The notes under the pieces were generated by a model that was given only the letters and a program-made list of their open reading frames with translations, ran no database searches and was not told the origin of the DNA. DNA of 64,000 bases from JAJTFW01 sp903922455 (GTDB lineage: Bacteria > Bacteroidota > Bacteroidia > AKYH767-A > OLB10). Made by a program: the position numbers and the translations under genes. This document shows positions 1 through 8,933 of the stretch, piece by piece (the stretch's first letter is position 1; each line of letters begins with the position of its first letter). Location: positions 1-64,000 of the forward strand of contig CALQEU020000001.1 in NCBI GenBank assembly GCA_943329665.2, in the 5' to 3' direction.

Positions 1-380
1 CAATTGCTATTTGATGTATTTTTTATTGTCGCAAAAAAATTGGTTTAATCTGTGAACCCCCTAGGGGTTCAACCTCATTAGCGAAGCGTAGAAAAAATTA
101 CAGCCCAACCCCAGCGGGGTTGCACATCATCGTTGAACATCGGCTATTGTTCCCGACCGATGGTGTGACCCCTCTGGGGTCAGGTTAAAAAAATACAATT
201 CGTTTCTATTGAGGTTTGACCCCTCTGGTGTCATGTGCAAATGAAATTGCGCCAATTGCTATTTGATGTATTTTTTATTTTCTCAAAAAAAATCGGTTTA
301 ATCTGTGAACCCCCTAGGGGTTCAACCTCATTAGGTAAATGTTAATTGCAAAATTTAATTAAAACCCCGAAGGGGTGAAA
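1..380. repeat. Cluster of REP-like palindromes within a duplicated 84-bp segment
   Basis: Bases 1-84 and 253-336 are near-identical direct copies. Each carries the palindrome GAACCCC-CTA-GGGGTTC (54-70 and 307-323). Four related palindromes with ACCCC/GGGGT cores and 3-base loops lie at 106-122, 166-182, 217-233 (one mismatch) and 364-376. Flanks differ while the core is kept, as in short interspersed palindromic elements. A remnant core of the same type occurs near 17090. No transposase is present. No gene is seen in bases 1-453. Confidence 0.75.
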
Positions 381-453
381 TTATTGGCTGCGAAGAATTG
401 CGAATCATTAGTATTTGAATCATGTCTTATTCAATAATTATTAAATTTGCATC

Positions 454-1629
454 GTGTTAAAATACAATGTCACTATATTAATTACAAATGATGGTCCTGC
501 ACTTACTAATGTGTGTGTGTCTGTTTTGCCAGATGGCACGATTGCGGATATCTCTTCTGACTTTGACGATGAAGCAGTTTATTTGGAGGGTGTATTAATT
601 CCGGGTTTCGTGAATACACATTGTCATTTGGAATTGTCTCATTTGAAGAATGAGTTAATACCCGATAACGAGGGGATGAAGGGATTCATTCAACAACTCT
701 TCGCAAAACGATTTCAATCAGACGAGGAAGAGCAAATAGTTTCAATGTATACTGCTGACACCGAAATGTGGAATCAAGGAATTGTTGCGGTTGGTGATAT
801 TTCAAATTTTAGCAGATCAAATATTGTAAAAGCAGAGAGTAAGATTTATTATCATACGTTTATTGAATTGCTGGGATTAAATCCCGCTTTTGCAAATGCA
901 ATTGTGGAGAAGGGATTGGCTCTTCAGCAAGAGTTTTTGATAAGGAAGAAAGGTAAAGCCTCATTAACTCCACATGCGCCCTATTCTTGTCCGACCGAAT
1001 TATTGAATTTGCTTTTTAGCCATATAAATGTCAATGATCCTCTTACTATTCATATGCAAGAGTCGCTGGATGAATTGCAATTTTGTATGGATAAATCAGG
1101 ACCACTTGCTGAATTTTTTAAAGACAATGGAATTTCATTCGCAGACTTTATTCCTTTTGGTGAAGTATCTCCACTCCAAAAATTATTACCAATCTTCCCG
1201 CAAAATAAATTGCAATTAGTCCATAATACTTATACTACAGAAACGGAAATTCAATTGGCAAATAGTATTCACCCTGCTTTGTTTTGGTGCGTTTGTATTG
1301 GAGCGAATCTTTTTATCAATAATAAAATTCCTCCAGTCGATTTAATGTATAAAAATAATTGTACCATCACCATTGGCACCGATAGTCTAGCCTCAAATAC
1401 ACAATTGTCGATTCTAGAGGAAGTAAAGTGTATTCATAAGCACTTTCCGTCGATCCCCTTTGAAGTACTCGTGAAAGCCGCTACAGCGAACGGTGCAGCA
1501 TTTCTTGGAATAGAGAATAGAGTTGGGAAAATTAAAATAGGATATAATCCTGGACTGGTGTTACTGGAAAATATAAATATGCATCAACCACATTTTCAAA
1601 GTGAGGTGAAGTGTAAACGAATAATGTAA
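454..1629 (+). CDS. ATZ/TRZ-type amidohydrolase (aminofutalosine deaminase-like)
   Basis: A 391-residue metal-dependent hydrolase of the amidohydrolase superfamily, predicted cytoplasmic. An N-terminal beta-sandwich strand region leads to the TIM barrel with HxH metal ligands at residues 56-58 (HCHLELSH), HAPYS at 174-178, H200, H257 and D310 in GTDSLASN. This ligand set is that of the deaminating ATZ/TRZ, SAH-deaminase and aminodeoxyfutalosine deaminase group. The HCHLE signature and length resemble MqnX-like enzymes of the futalosine menaquinone route, but no other mqn gene is present, so the substrate is open. The start is GTG; no ATG fits at the N-terminus. It stands alone, with repeats on both sides. 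Confidence 0.75.
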   Translation: MLKYNVTILITNDGPALTNVCVSVLPDGTIADISSDFDDEAVYLEGVLIPGFVNTHCHLELSHLKNELIPDNEGMKGFIQQLFAKRFQSDEEEQIVSMYTADTEMWNQGIVAVGDISNFSRSNIVKAESKIYYHTFIELLGLNPAFANAIVEKGLALQQEFLIRKKGKASLTPHAPYSCPTELLNLLFSHINVNDPLTIHMQESLDELQFCMDKSGPLAEFFKDNGISFADFIPFGEVSPLQKLLPIFPQNKLQLVHNTYTTETEIQLANSIHPALFWCVCIGANLFINNKIPPVDLMYKNNCTITIGTDSLASNTQLSILEEVKCIHKHFPSIPFEVLVKAATANGAAFLGIENRVGKIKIGYNPGLVLLENINMHQPHFQSEVKCKRIM

Positions 1630-1662
1630 CTACCTGCCTTTTGCAAGAAAATTTTTCATTAC

Positions 1663-1754
1663 CCTGAGCTTGCCCAGGGGTGCGAGAAAAATTAGCGACT
1701 TAAAACTTTGCGGCTCTGCGCCTTTTTAACCTGAGCTTGCCGAGGGTTGCGAGC
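1663..1754. repeat. Short dispersed intergenic repeats
   Basis: Two copies of a roughly 24-base element containing CTGAGCTTGCC occur at 1663-1686 and about 1730-1754. They flank a segment with TTTGCGGCTCTGCGCC near 1707-1722 that resembles the repeats at 37.1-37.3 kb. They fill the gap between two convergent genes. No open frame of note is present. Confidence 0.5.
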
Positions 1755-1803
1755 AACTTTAGCGAAGAATGTCGATCATGAGAAATGTAATCGAATTCCT
1801 TAA

Positions 1804-2355
1804 CTACCAATCGTCGGTTTTAGCGGAAGGCGCTGTTGACATTGCTTTTTCCAAACTCGATAAAATACGATTTACTTCCGTTTGAGTTTGCTTTAAATAA
1901 GATTCGAAATTGGGTTGGTAGGAACTTGAGGTTTTGTCCATCCATCTTTCAGAAGCAAAATATGATTGTTGTTTCCAATTTATCTCAGTCAACTCATAAC
2001 GGTAACGCCCATTCTTAAATTGAAGTTTTAAGCTGTACATTACATTGCCCGCATCGGTAACGGGCGTTTTTTTATCGGCTGGATTTGAAATCTTAAATCT
2101 TGCTTTGCAAAGAATAGATCCACTGATAGAATCACGCTCACGAATAACATCCGTTGGGTTTTTATAAAAAGTAGAAGCCCATGCAAGCGCACGTTGGTAT
2201 AACTCCATAGAGGTAGTACTTCCAACTTCTTTCACTTCAGAGAAACTGATAAGATTTGTTTTAGGATCAAGAGGAATCGTAGTATTCTCTTGTGCGAAGT
2301 TGGCAATGGGTGTTAGGAGCAACACCATCATCACCATTAAGATTTGTTTTTGCAT
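1804..2355 (-). CDS. DUF4468 domain protein (secreted)
   Basis: A 183-residue protein with an N-terminal signal peptide (hydrophobic MMVLLLTPIANFA, predicted cleavage near residue 21) followed by the DUF4468 pattern: a YxRALAWxxxFYKNPxDVI-type region near 53-70, SISGSILCKARF, and an aromatic-rich strand region RYRYELTEINW. DUF4468 is a Bacteroidota family with a TBP-like fold and no known function. Two further members lie at 22739-23299 and 23382-23924. Convergent with the amidohydrolase. Periplasmic or cell-surface location is inferred. Confidence 0.8.
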   Translation of the reverse strand: MQKQILMVMMVLLLTPIANFAQENTTIPLDPKTNLISFSEVKEVGSTTSMELYQRALAWASTFYKNPTDVIRERDSISGSILCKARFKISNPADKKTPVTDAGNVMYSLKLQFKNGRYRYELTEINWKQQSYFASERWMDKTSSSYQPNFESYLKQTQTEVNRILSSLEKAMSTAPSAKTDDW

Positions 2356-2388
2356 GGCTTTTATTAAACGTAAAAATACGAAAAAAAA

Positions 2389-4017
2389 TTATCCGCCGCT
2401 TACTGGAATTTTAAGCTTTGTTCCACTTCGAATTCCGTTCGATCTGCCAATTTTATTTATTTTCTTCAATTCCTTCAAATCAGTACGATAGCGTTGTGCA
2501 ATATTCCATAAAGTATCTCCAGGCTGTACAATATGATAAATAAACTCAGATTTTGTTTTGGAGATCTCGTTTCGCTTTTTGGAACTGACTTGTTTTGTCG
2601 AATCTTTATTTTCCAGCGTTGAATCTGATTTTAACTCACCATTTTTATGTGGTACGTGCTCGCTCTTTAACGTAGTTTCGATTTGTTCTGTGGAGTCTGG
2701 AGTGGTTTCTAAATCGGCTACACTTTCTTCTGGATCAACAACCAACTTCACCTGAATTCTTTTCTTCACCGTTGAGTAAACATACAATGTTTGTCCAGGA
2801 CGAATAGTTGAACTTCTAAGTTTGTTCCATTTCGACAATTCGTTTACCGTTACATTATAGCGATTAGCAATTTTTCCTAAGTTATCACCGCTTCTTACTT
2901 TATGCCCCTTTTTTACTTTTTGGGTTACCGTTTTATAGGTGTAAGCATAGCTTTCATCACTCGCATTGTCGGGGGCTTTTAATTCAATGTGTGGTCTAAT
3001 AAAGGCAAGTCCACGATCAACACTATCTAAAAATAATTTTGAATCAAATAATTCAGGATTAGTTTCTCCTAAGCGGCCTAATTTAATGGCGTCGTAATAG
3101 GTGTTCATCATGTTAGCTACAATGCCATTTCGAATCCAAGGACCTCTGCATCCAAAGATTACACTAATCAATCGATGTTCGCCGCGTTTAGCTGAAGCAA
3201 CTAAACAAAATCCTGCAGCTCTAGTATATCCAGTTTTAATCCCATCTACTTCTTGGCCATAGTTGATGACAAGTCCGTTATGATTACGAAAACTAATATT
3301 TCCTTTTCCGTTGTTGACATTAATGAATGGGATCGATGAAATCTCAACGAGTTTAGGATATTTAATCATTTCAATTCCTAAGATAAGTTGATCTCTTGCA
3401 GTGCTACTATTATCAGGAGTGGGTCTCCCGCTCGGTAAACCTGACGTGTTGTAGTATTGCGTTTGAGTCATGCCCAATTCTATGGCTTTTGCATTCATTC
3501 GATTTACGAATATGCTCACATCTCCAGAGCAATGTTTAGCAATCCATACTGTGCTCTCATTGTGTGAAGCCACAAGTGCCATCTTCAATAAATCTTCAAA
3601 ATAATATTTTTCTTCAACGGTATAGGTTGAATAGCGTCTACGACGTAATCTCTTTTTGTAAGTTCTTGTAACCGTAATTCGATCATCGAGGCAGACATAT
3701 CCTGAATTCAAATCTTCAATTGCTAGCAAGCAAACCATCATTTTGGTTAAAGAAGCAATGGGAGCTGGGGAGTCCATTTCTTTTTCCCAAAGGATTTTAT
3801 TACGATCCACGTCATACAGTAACCCCGCTCTAATTTCTCGTTCATTAGAGATCAATCCATCTACCTTATCAAAATTAAAATTGGAAACTTTGATAGGAGG
3901 AAGCGTGTCCGTCCCACCGATAGCCGCAGACCCTTGAAAAAAAGAAAAAATCACCAACATTGTCATCAGGAAAAATCCTTGGCGAACTGATAGTGAATGG
4001 TTCCTTTTTGAGTGCAT
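2389..4017 (-). CDS. D-alanyl-D-alanine carboxypeptidase (S11/PBP5-like) with two LysM domains
   Basis: A 542-residue peptidoglycan carboxypeptidase/endopeptidase. An N-terminal hydrophobic signal segment (residues 15-32) precedes the S11 domain with SxxK at S89-K92, SxN at S151-N153 and KTG at 261-263, so the active-site triad is intact. A linker follows, then two LysM domains at about 371-415 (GDNLGKIANRYNV) and 494-538 (GDTLWNIAQRY), separated by a Ser/Thr/Lys/Glu-rich spacer. LysM modules bind glycan strands and presumably anchor the enzyme to the wall; the usual PBP5 C-terminal amphipathic membrane anchor is not seen. Only a 33-base gap separates it from the downstream DUF4468 gene. Confidence 0.92.
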   Translation of the reverse strand: MHSKRNHSLSVRQGFFLMTMLVIFSFFQGSAAIGGTDTLPPIKVSNFNFDKVDGLISNEREIRAGLLYDVDRNKILWEKEMDSPAPIASLTKMMVCLLAIEDLNSGYVCLDDRITVTRTYKKRLRRRRYSTYTVEEKYYFEDLLKMALVASHNESTVWIAKHCSGDVSIFVNRMNAKAIELGMTQTQYYNTSGLPSGRPTPDNSSTARDQLILGIEMIKYPKLVEISSIPFINVNNGKGNISFRNHNGLVINYGQEVDGIKTGYTRAAGFCLVASAKRGEHRLISVIFGCRGPWIRNGIVANMMNTYYDAIKLGRLGETNPELFDSKLFLDSVDRGLAFIRPHIELKAPDNASDESYAYTYKTVTQKVKKGHKVRSGDNLGKIANRYNVTVNELSKWNKLRSSTIRPGQTLYVYSTVKKRIQVKLVVDPEESVADLETTPDSTEQIETTLKSEHVPHKNGELKSDSTLENKDSTKQVSSKKRNEISKTKSEFIYHIVQPGDTLWNIAQRYRTDLKELKKINKIGRSNGIRSGTKLKIPVSGG

Positions 4018-4066
4018 CTTTACAATGATAGGTTTTTCAGAAGTGGAATTTTGCTTCTATTCAATT

Positions 4067-4140
4067 AGAATTAAACAATAACTTGTTAGTAGAATTAAAC
4101 AATAACTTGTTAGTTTTATTGTACGTATTGTTTAATCATT
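4067..4140. repeat. Perfect 24-bp tandem duplication plus inverted half-copy
   Basis: Two identical 24-base units at 4067-4090 and 4091-4114 contain ATTAAACAATA; the inverse TATTGTTTAAT follows at 4126-4136. They lie 50-120 bases upstream of the carboxypeptidase start on the minus strand, a suitable place for an operator or activator site. The rest of the 4018-4249 gap shows nothing else. Confidence 0.6.
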
Positions 4141-4249
4141 GAGTTGCGTAAAAAAAAGAAGAATTTATACCTTTAACTTGCTAATCTTATAAAATTATAA
4201 AAGCAAAGAGGTGATATGATTTATTGAAATGAAATAAGATTAATATGAG

Positions 4250-4912
4250 TTATTTCGCTGCTAAAAGTGCCGATGCAATCTGAATATCGGATGGAACAGT
4301 GATTTTGATATTGCTTTCTTCTCCCTCTACCAGATGCACTTTATGTCCTGCTGCTTCATAGATGGAAGCCTCGTCTGTAAAAGATTCTACATCTATTGTA
4401 ACGAAAGCTTTCTTGATTTCATCGCTTTTGAAAACCTGAGGGGTTTGAACCGATCGATAATCTTCTCTCGAAACGGCTTTACTGCCCTCTTTCGATACAA
4501 TTCTTAAAGAATCCTTGCACTGAATCACGGGAACAGCTGACCCCTCTTTCTCGCATGCCTCAAAAAGCCTGTTAATGAGACTGATAGAACATAATGGCCT
4601 TACTGCATCATGAATCGCAACTAAACAATTTTCGGGCACCAATTTCAATCCATTGGCAACCGATTGCGCCCTACTTTGACCTCCTGCTACCAGTTGGTGC
4701 TTTGGAATATCTAACAAAACTTTACACTGATCTTCCCAATAATCAATAAAGTCAGGATTCATCACAACAATTAAATGAACTCCCGGAAGAGCAAATCGAC
4801 GTAATGAATGAACTAAGATAGCTTCGCCATGGAGCAGTAAAAATTGTTTGGGAAGGCTACCCAACATTCGAGTGCCTTTTCCACCTGCCACCAAGATGAC
4901 ATAGCGATTCAT
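4250..4912 (-). CDS. ispD: 2-C-methyl-D-erythritol 4-phosphate cytidylyltransferase
   Basis: A 220-residue IspD that transfers CMP to methylerythritol 4-phosphate in the MEP isoprenoid pathway. The N-terminal nucleotide-binding loop is AGGKGTRMLGSLPKQF (residues 9-24), and the substrate motif AIHDAVRPL is at about 98-106; the late motif TDEASIYEA matches the family. Length is normal (about 220-230). It starts on the last base of queA's stop codon (TAATG overlap), so the two are translationally coupled. Confidence 0.95.
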   Translation of the reverse strand: MNRYVILVAGGKGTRMLGSLPKQFLLLHGEAILVHSLRRFALPGVHLIVVMNPDFIDYWEDQCKVLLDIPKHQLVAGGQSRAQSVANGLKLVPENCLVAIHDAVRPLCSISLINRLFEACEKEGSAVPVIQCKDSLRIVSKEGSKAVSREDYRSVQTPQVFKSDEIKKAFVTIDVESFTDEASIYEAAGHKVHLVEGEESNIKITVPSDIQIASALLAAK

Positions 4913-5964
4913 TAGTCGAGGATCAATAAAGCATCTCCATAGCTGAAGAAACGATACTTTTCCTTCTGCGCTACTTTGTAGGCTTCCATCACTAAATCAT
5001 AACCTCCAAAAGCTGTTGTCATCATCAATAAAGTAGACTCAGGCATATGGAAATTCGTAATCATCATATTCGCAATGCTGAAATCGTATGGAGGAAAAAT
5101 AAATTTATTAGTCCATCCTTCATTCGCTTTCAATTCACCCATCGTACTCACAGATGATTCTAAAGCACGCATAGCGGTAGTGCCTACTGCGCAAATATTT
5201 TTCTTTTTAGCTAATGCTCTGTTTACAATTTCAACGGCCTTATTGTCTACAGCAAATTGTTCTGAATCCATTTTATGCTTCGTCAAGTCTTCTACTTCTA
5301 CCGGACGAAAAGTTCCTAGACCAACGTGTAAAGTAACTTCAGCTAAATCCACACCTTTTAACTCTAGACGTTTTAATAATTCACGACTAAAATGTAATCC
5401 AGCTGTAGGAGCAGCAACCGCACCTTCAATTTTTGCAAATACCGTTTGGTAGCGTTCTTTATCGGCAGGCTCTGCTTTTCTTTTGATGTATTTTGGAAGA
5501 GGAGTATGTCCTAGTTGTTCAATAACATCTCTGAATTCTGCAGAGGTACCATCAAACAAGAAACGTAAAGTTCTACCTCTTGATGTAGTGTTGTCAATTA
5601 CCTCAGCAACTAACATATCATCTTCACCAAAATAAAGTTTGTTTCCAATTCTGATTTTACGAGCAGGATCCACTAATACATCCCAAAGTTTGCTTTCTGC
5701 ATTAAGTTCACGAAGCAAGAAAACCTCAATCTTCGCTCCTGTTTTTTCCTTGTTACCATAAAGTCGAGCAGGGAAAACTTTAGTATTATTTAATACCATT
5801 ACATCTCCGTCTTCGAAGTAGTCAAGGATATCTTTAAAAGTCTTGTGTAAAATTTTTCCCGTCTTACGGTGTACTACCATCAAACGTGATTCATCTCTAT
5901 TAGCAGCAGGATGTGTAGCAAGCAGTTTCTCGTTGAAACCGAATTTGAATTTTGTTAACTTCAT
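4912..5964 (-). CDS. queA: S-adenosylmethionine:tRNA ribosyltransferase-isomerase
   Basis: A 350-residue QueA, which moves the ribosyl group of SAM onto 7-aminomethyl-7-deazaguanine at the tRNA wobble position in queuosine synthesis. Signatures include RDESRLMVV near residue 24, NNTKVFPARL near 59-68, EGAVAAPTAGLHF near 182-194, LHVGLGTFRPV near 213-223 and ITNFHMPESTLLM near 304-316. Full length and intact. Other queuosine genes are not in the window. It is followed by ispD with a 1-base overlap and preceded by a 162-base gap after truB. Confidence 0.96.
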   Translation of the reverse strand: MKLTKFKFGFNEKLLATHPAANRDESRLMVVHRKTGKILHKTFKDILDYFEDGDVMVLNNTKVFPARLYGNKEKTGAKIEVFLLRELNAESKLWDVLVDPARKIRIGNKLYFGEDDMLVAEVIDNTTSRGRTLRFLFDGTSAEFRDVIEQLGHTPLPKYIKRKAEPADKERYQTVFAKIEGAVAAPTAGLHFSRELLKRLELKGVDLAEVTLHVGLGTFRPVEVEDLTKHKMDSEQFAVDNKAVEIVNRALAKKKNICAVGTTAMRALESSVSTMGELKANEGWTNKFIFPPYDFSIANMMITNFHMPESTLLMMTTAFGGYDLVMEAYKVAQKEKYRFFSYGDALLILD

Positions 5965-6126
5965 AGCTTACGGGCTGAGTTTTTGGTGATCCTCCATGAA
6001 AAAGAAAGATCGGTTTAGTAAGATTTTAGTAAGGTTCCGTTAAATCGGGATGCAAAGATACGTCTATTATTGAGGTATTAGGTACTAACGGAGGTGTAAT
6101 AAATTGAAATACAATGAGTAAAAACT

Positions 6127-6858
6127 TTAATTTGTCGTATCTTGTTGGTTGTTAGATTTTTCCTTGTCTAATTCTCTCAATTTTTCTTTTTTTAATTGAT
6201 AATGAGTAATCACATCTTCTATCGAATAGGCATCTTTAAGTAAATAGTTGCCAATTCGAGTCCTGCAAAGAGCATGAAGATAGGCTCCCGCTCCCAAGTC
6301 TTGTCCTATATCACGAGCCAAAGCACGAATATATGTTCCCTTGCTGCATACCACTCGGAAATGAATTAGGGGAAATTCGCATCGGGTAAGTTCAAATTCA
6401 GGAATGGATAAACTTCTTGGAGGAAGATCAAGTGATTCTCCTTTTCGGGCTGAGACATAAGCTCTTTTTCCTCCTTGCTTGATGGCAGAGTGCATCGGGG
6501 GAATTTGTTGAATGTCTCCAGTAAATTTTTTAAAGGAATTTCGGATAGCCTCCTCCTTTAGATGGCTAATATCAAATTGCTGATTTATTTCAGTTTCTAA
6601 ATCAAAAGAAGGGGTGGTTGCTCCTAAATAAAAAGTACCAGTGTATTCTTTTTCATCACTCTGAATTTGTTCAATAGTTTTCGTTTTTTTTCCTGAGCAA
6701 AGGATAAGTAATCCGGTGGCGAGAGGATCTAACGTTCCCGCATGTCCGACCTTTTTTGCTTTCGATAACCAACGAACTTTATTCACCACATCAAAAGATG
6801 TCCATGTTAAAGGCTTATTTATTAAAAGCACTTCTCCTTCCGGACTTTCTAAATTCAT
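6127..6858 (-). CDS. truB: tRNA pseudouridine(55) synthase
   Basis: A 243-residue TruB that forms pseudouridine 55 in the T-loop of tRNAs. The catalytic Asp lies in GHAGTLDPLATGLL (about residues 39-52, Asp 45); the RNA-binding segments PPMHSAIKQGGKRAY and SKGTYIRALARDIG are present. The C-terminal PUA domain of the longer enterobacterial type is missing, as usual for Bacteroidota. The start is 2 bases after the uppP stop codon, so it is in one operon with uppP and ftsX. Confidence 0.95.
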   Translation of the reverse strand: MNLESPEGEVLLINKPLTWTSFDVVNKVRWLSKAKKVGHAGTLDPLATGLLILCSGKKTKTIEQIQSDEKEYTGTFYLGATTPSFDLETEINQQFDISHLKEEAIRNSFKKFTGDIQQIPPMHSAIKQGGKRAYVSARKGESLDLPPRSLSIPEFELTRCEFPLIHFRVVCSKGTYIRALARDIGQDLGAGAYLHALCRTRIGNYLLKDAYSIEDVITHYQLKKEKLRELDKEKSNNQQDTTN

Positions 6859-6860
6859 GT

Positions 6861-7655
6861 TTAAATCAATTGTAAATCTACTCCCAGAATGGAAAGTATA
6901 ATAATCAAAACACCCACAAAAATTCGATAGTAGCCAAAGTAAAGAAATCCATATTTAGTTAAAAAGGCAATGAAGGATTTAATAGCAATGGCTGCCACGA
7001 TGAACCCAACAACATTTCCAATTAAGAGTAGATTCACTTGCTCAGGACTTACACCCCCTCCCGTTTTTGCAAATTTGAATACTTTGTAAATGGTAGCGGC
7101 GAACATGGTGGGAACCGCTAAAAAGAATGAGAATTCCGCTGCTGTTTTCCTATCAAGCTTGGCAACCATCCCGCCAATAATAGTGGCTGCAGATCGTGAA
7201 ATACCTGGGATCATTGCGATGCATTGAAACATCCCAATTTTAAAGGCACGGGAGTAAGTAACATTTTTTGCGTCTTCACCATCTCCTCCTTTTACCCACG
7301 AGTCAATGACTAGTAGAACAACACCTCCTGCTAATAACGTAAACGCAACTACCAATACATTTGATAACATCATATCGATTAGATCATCCATTAAAAATCC
7401 AAGTATAGCAGCAGGCATAAATGCTATCCATAATTTTTTATAAAATGAAATACTTTGCAAAAATCGCTTGTAATACAGAACTATCACACTTAGTATAGCA
7501 CCAAATTGAATCGCAACGGTAAAGGTCTTGGTAAAAGGATCATCTGCAATTCCCATTAAGGAAGATGCAATGATCATATGACCCGTTGAGGAAACAGGAA
7601 GAAATTCCGTGATGCCCTCTATGATCGCAAGAATAATGGCTTCAACTAAGGTCAT
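6861..7655 (-). CDS. uppP: Undecaprenyl-diphosphatase
   Basis: A 264-residue polytopic membrane phosphatase (BacA family) that recycles undecaprenyl pyrophosphate for peptidoglycan and surface-polysaccharide synthesis. The two active-site signatures are EGITEFLPVSSTGH (residues 14-27) and PGISRSAATI near 150-159, both intact. About eight hydrophobic segments are visible. It starts 5 bases downstream of the DUF3098 stop codon and runs into truB. Confidence 0.95.
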   Translation of the reverse strand: MTLVEAIILAIIEGITEFLPVSSTGHMIIASSLMGIADDPFTKTFTVAIQFGAILSVIVLYYKRFLQSISFYKKLWIAFMPAAILGFLMDDLIDMMLSNVLVVAFTLLAGGVVLLVIDSWVKGGDGEDAKNVTYSRAFKIGMFQCIAMIPGISRSAATIIGGMVAKLDRKTAAEFSFFLAVPTMFAATIYKVFKFAKTGGGVSPEQVNLLLIGNVVGFIVAAIAIKSFIAFLTKYGFLYFGYYRIFVGVLIIILSILGVDLQLI

Positions 7656-7660
7656 CGAAA

Positions 7661-7948
7661 TTAATCAGCCTTTTTTACGATGGCATAAATTCCTAAAGCA
7701 TACCCAGCCATCACTACAATAGGAGCAAGAGTAATTCTTCTGAAGCTGAATACTTCTTCGTTAAAAACATTAGGATCATTTGATTTCCCACCAGCCATTA
7801 AAAAATAACCAATAAGTAGTAATCCGATGGAAATAAATAATAAAACATAATTCTCTCTTCCGAAAGCAAATGCTGCTGCGTCTATTCTTTCATCCGTTGC
7901 TCCTGGTTTTGAAACATTCGGCTTTTTTATTGTAGGATTCTTTGACAT
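7661..7948 (-). CDS. DUF3098 small membrane protein
   Basis: A 95-residue protein with a polar N-terminus and two transmembrane segments (about residues 33-52 and 72-90). Between them is the family's conserved GGKSxDPNVFNEEVFSFRRITLAP stretch. DUF3098 is nearly always encoded between ftsX and uppP in Bacteroidota, as here (7-base gap after ftsX, 5 bases before uppP), which suggests an envelope or division role. Function unknown. Confidence 0.88.
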   Translation of the reverse strand: MSKNPTIKKPNVSKPGATDERIDAAAFAFGRENYVLLFISIGLLLIGYFLMAGGKSNDPNVFNEEVFSFRRITLAPIVVMAGYALGIYAIVKKAD

Positions 7949-7955
7949 AATTATT

Positions 7956-8828
7956 TTAATAGATATTGTCTGTGCGATAGCGAAGATATTTATTCAATGC
8001 GAACCAAGTGGATGCAAAGGAAAGAATAATTCCTGTGACAATCATACCAACGGCAACATATCCAAGAATTTGAACGTCTTGAATAAGACTTATTTCAGGT
8101 AGTTTTATTGAAATGCCATAAAGAAGCCCAACAAGCAAGAAGATGGCTATTAAGCCTCCCATGAATCCATTAAATATACTTTTTAGTAGAAATGGCTTTA
8201 AAATAAATCCTTTCGTGGCACCTACTAATAGCATGCTTTTTATTAGTAAACGCCTGGCATATAATGATATGCGAATTGTATTATTGATCAATGTAATAGA
8301 AACAAGTATCAGGAGAGAACTAAAAATAATAAGGATCCAAGTAATGGTTTTAAGGTTTCTGTTGATACTTTCTACCAAAGAAGGTTGGTACTGAACTTCG
8401 TTAATGCTAGGGTGTTTTTGAATGGATGAAATAAAACTTGAAACCGTTTTTTCATCTGCAAATTCAGCCTTTAAACGTATATCAATACTAGGATAAAGTG
8501 GATTGTGCCCTAAAAAGGTAATGAAATCTTCCCCTAAATCTTTTTTTAATGATTCCGCAGCCTCTTCTTTTGAAATTAACTGGAAACTTTTGATGTATTG
8601 AGTTGTGCTAAGGCGACTTAGAATATCGTTGATTTGAGTACTATCTGCATCTGGATTGATAATCAAAGAAATACCGATGTTTTCTTTTACATAATTACTC
8701 ACTCGGTTGGCTTGCAATAATAAAACACCCAAACTTCCTAAAAGAAAGAGCACCAATGACATACTTATCATTATGGATAAGCGAGAGGATCGTTGTGTCT
8801 TTCGGATGAGTTTTTTTTCTTCAGTCAT
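7956..8828 (-). CDS. ftsX: Cell division protein FtsX (ABC-type permease-like)
   Basis: A 290-residue FtsX. A cytosolic basic N-terminus (RKTQRSSRLSIM) leads to TM1 at about 17-39, an extracytoplasmic loop of about 130 residues, and three TMs at about 165-190, 210-235 and 255-280. FtsX with the ATPase FtsE controls peptidoglycan hydrolases at the septum; ftsE is not in the window, as is common in Bacteroidota, where the genes are unlinked. It heads the operon ftsX-DUF3098-uppP-truB, with a consensus -7 element 10 bases upstream. Confidence 0.92.
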   Translation of the reverse strand: MTEEKKLIRKTQRSSRLSIMISMSLVLFLLGSLGVLLLQANRVSNYVKENIGISLIINPDADSTQINDILSRLSTTQYIKSFQLISKEEAAESLKKDLGEDFITFLGHNPLYPSIDIRLKAEFADEKTVSSFISSIQKHPSINEVQYQPSLVESINRNLKTITWILIIFSSLLILVSITLINNTIRISLYARRLLIKSMLLVGATKGFILKPFLLKSIFNGFMGGLIAIFLLVGLLYGISIKLPEISLIQDVQILGYVAVGMIVTGIILSFASTWFALNKYLRYRTDNIY

Positions 8829-8838
8829 AGCAGGTCAA

Positions 8839-8846
8839 CAAAACTA
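8839..8846 (-). promoter_or_regulatory. Bacteroidota -7 box of the ftsX operon
   Basis: On the minus strand this reads TAGTTTTG, an exact match to TAnnTTTG, ending 10 bases before the ftsX ATG. The 5' leader would be only a few bases long. Confidence 0.6.
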
Positions 8847-8933
8847 TTAAATTATACTTTGCTTTTTTAGAGGGATATTAAGAATTATCCACCCTAGGTT
8901 TTCACTAACTTCGTAGCCCTTGATTAGAATAGT

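Noticed and set aside
1..380. CRISPR array or phage attachment site
   Set aside because: The repeats are palindromes of differing sequence with irregular spacing and a long duplicated flank; there are no regular spacers and no cas or integrase genes.
5075..5452. 125-residue frame on the plus strand
   Set aside because: It is antisense to queA in full, has a low-complexity composition from reversed codons, and no start context; a shadow of the real gene.
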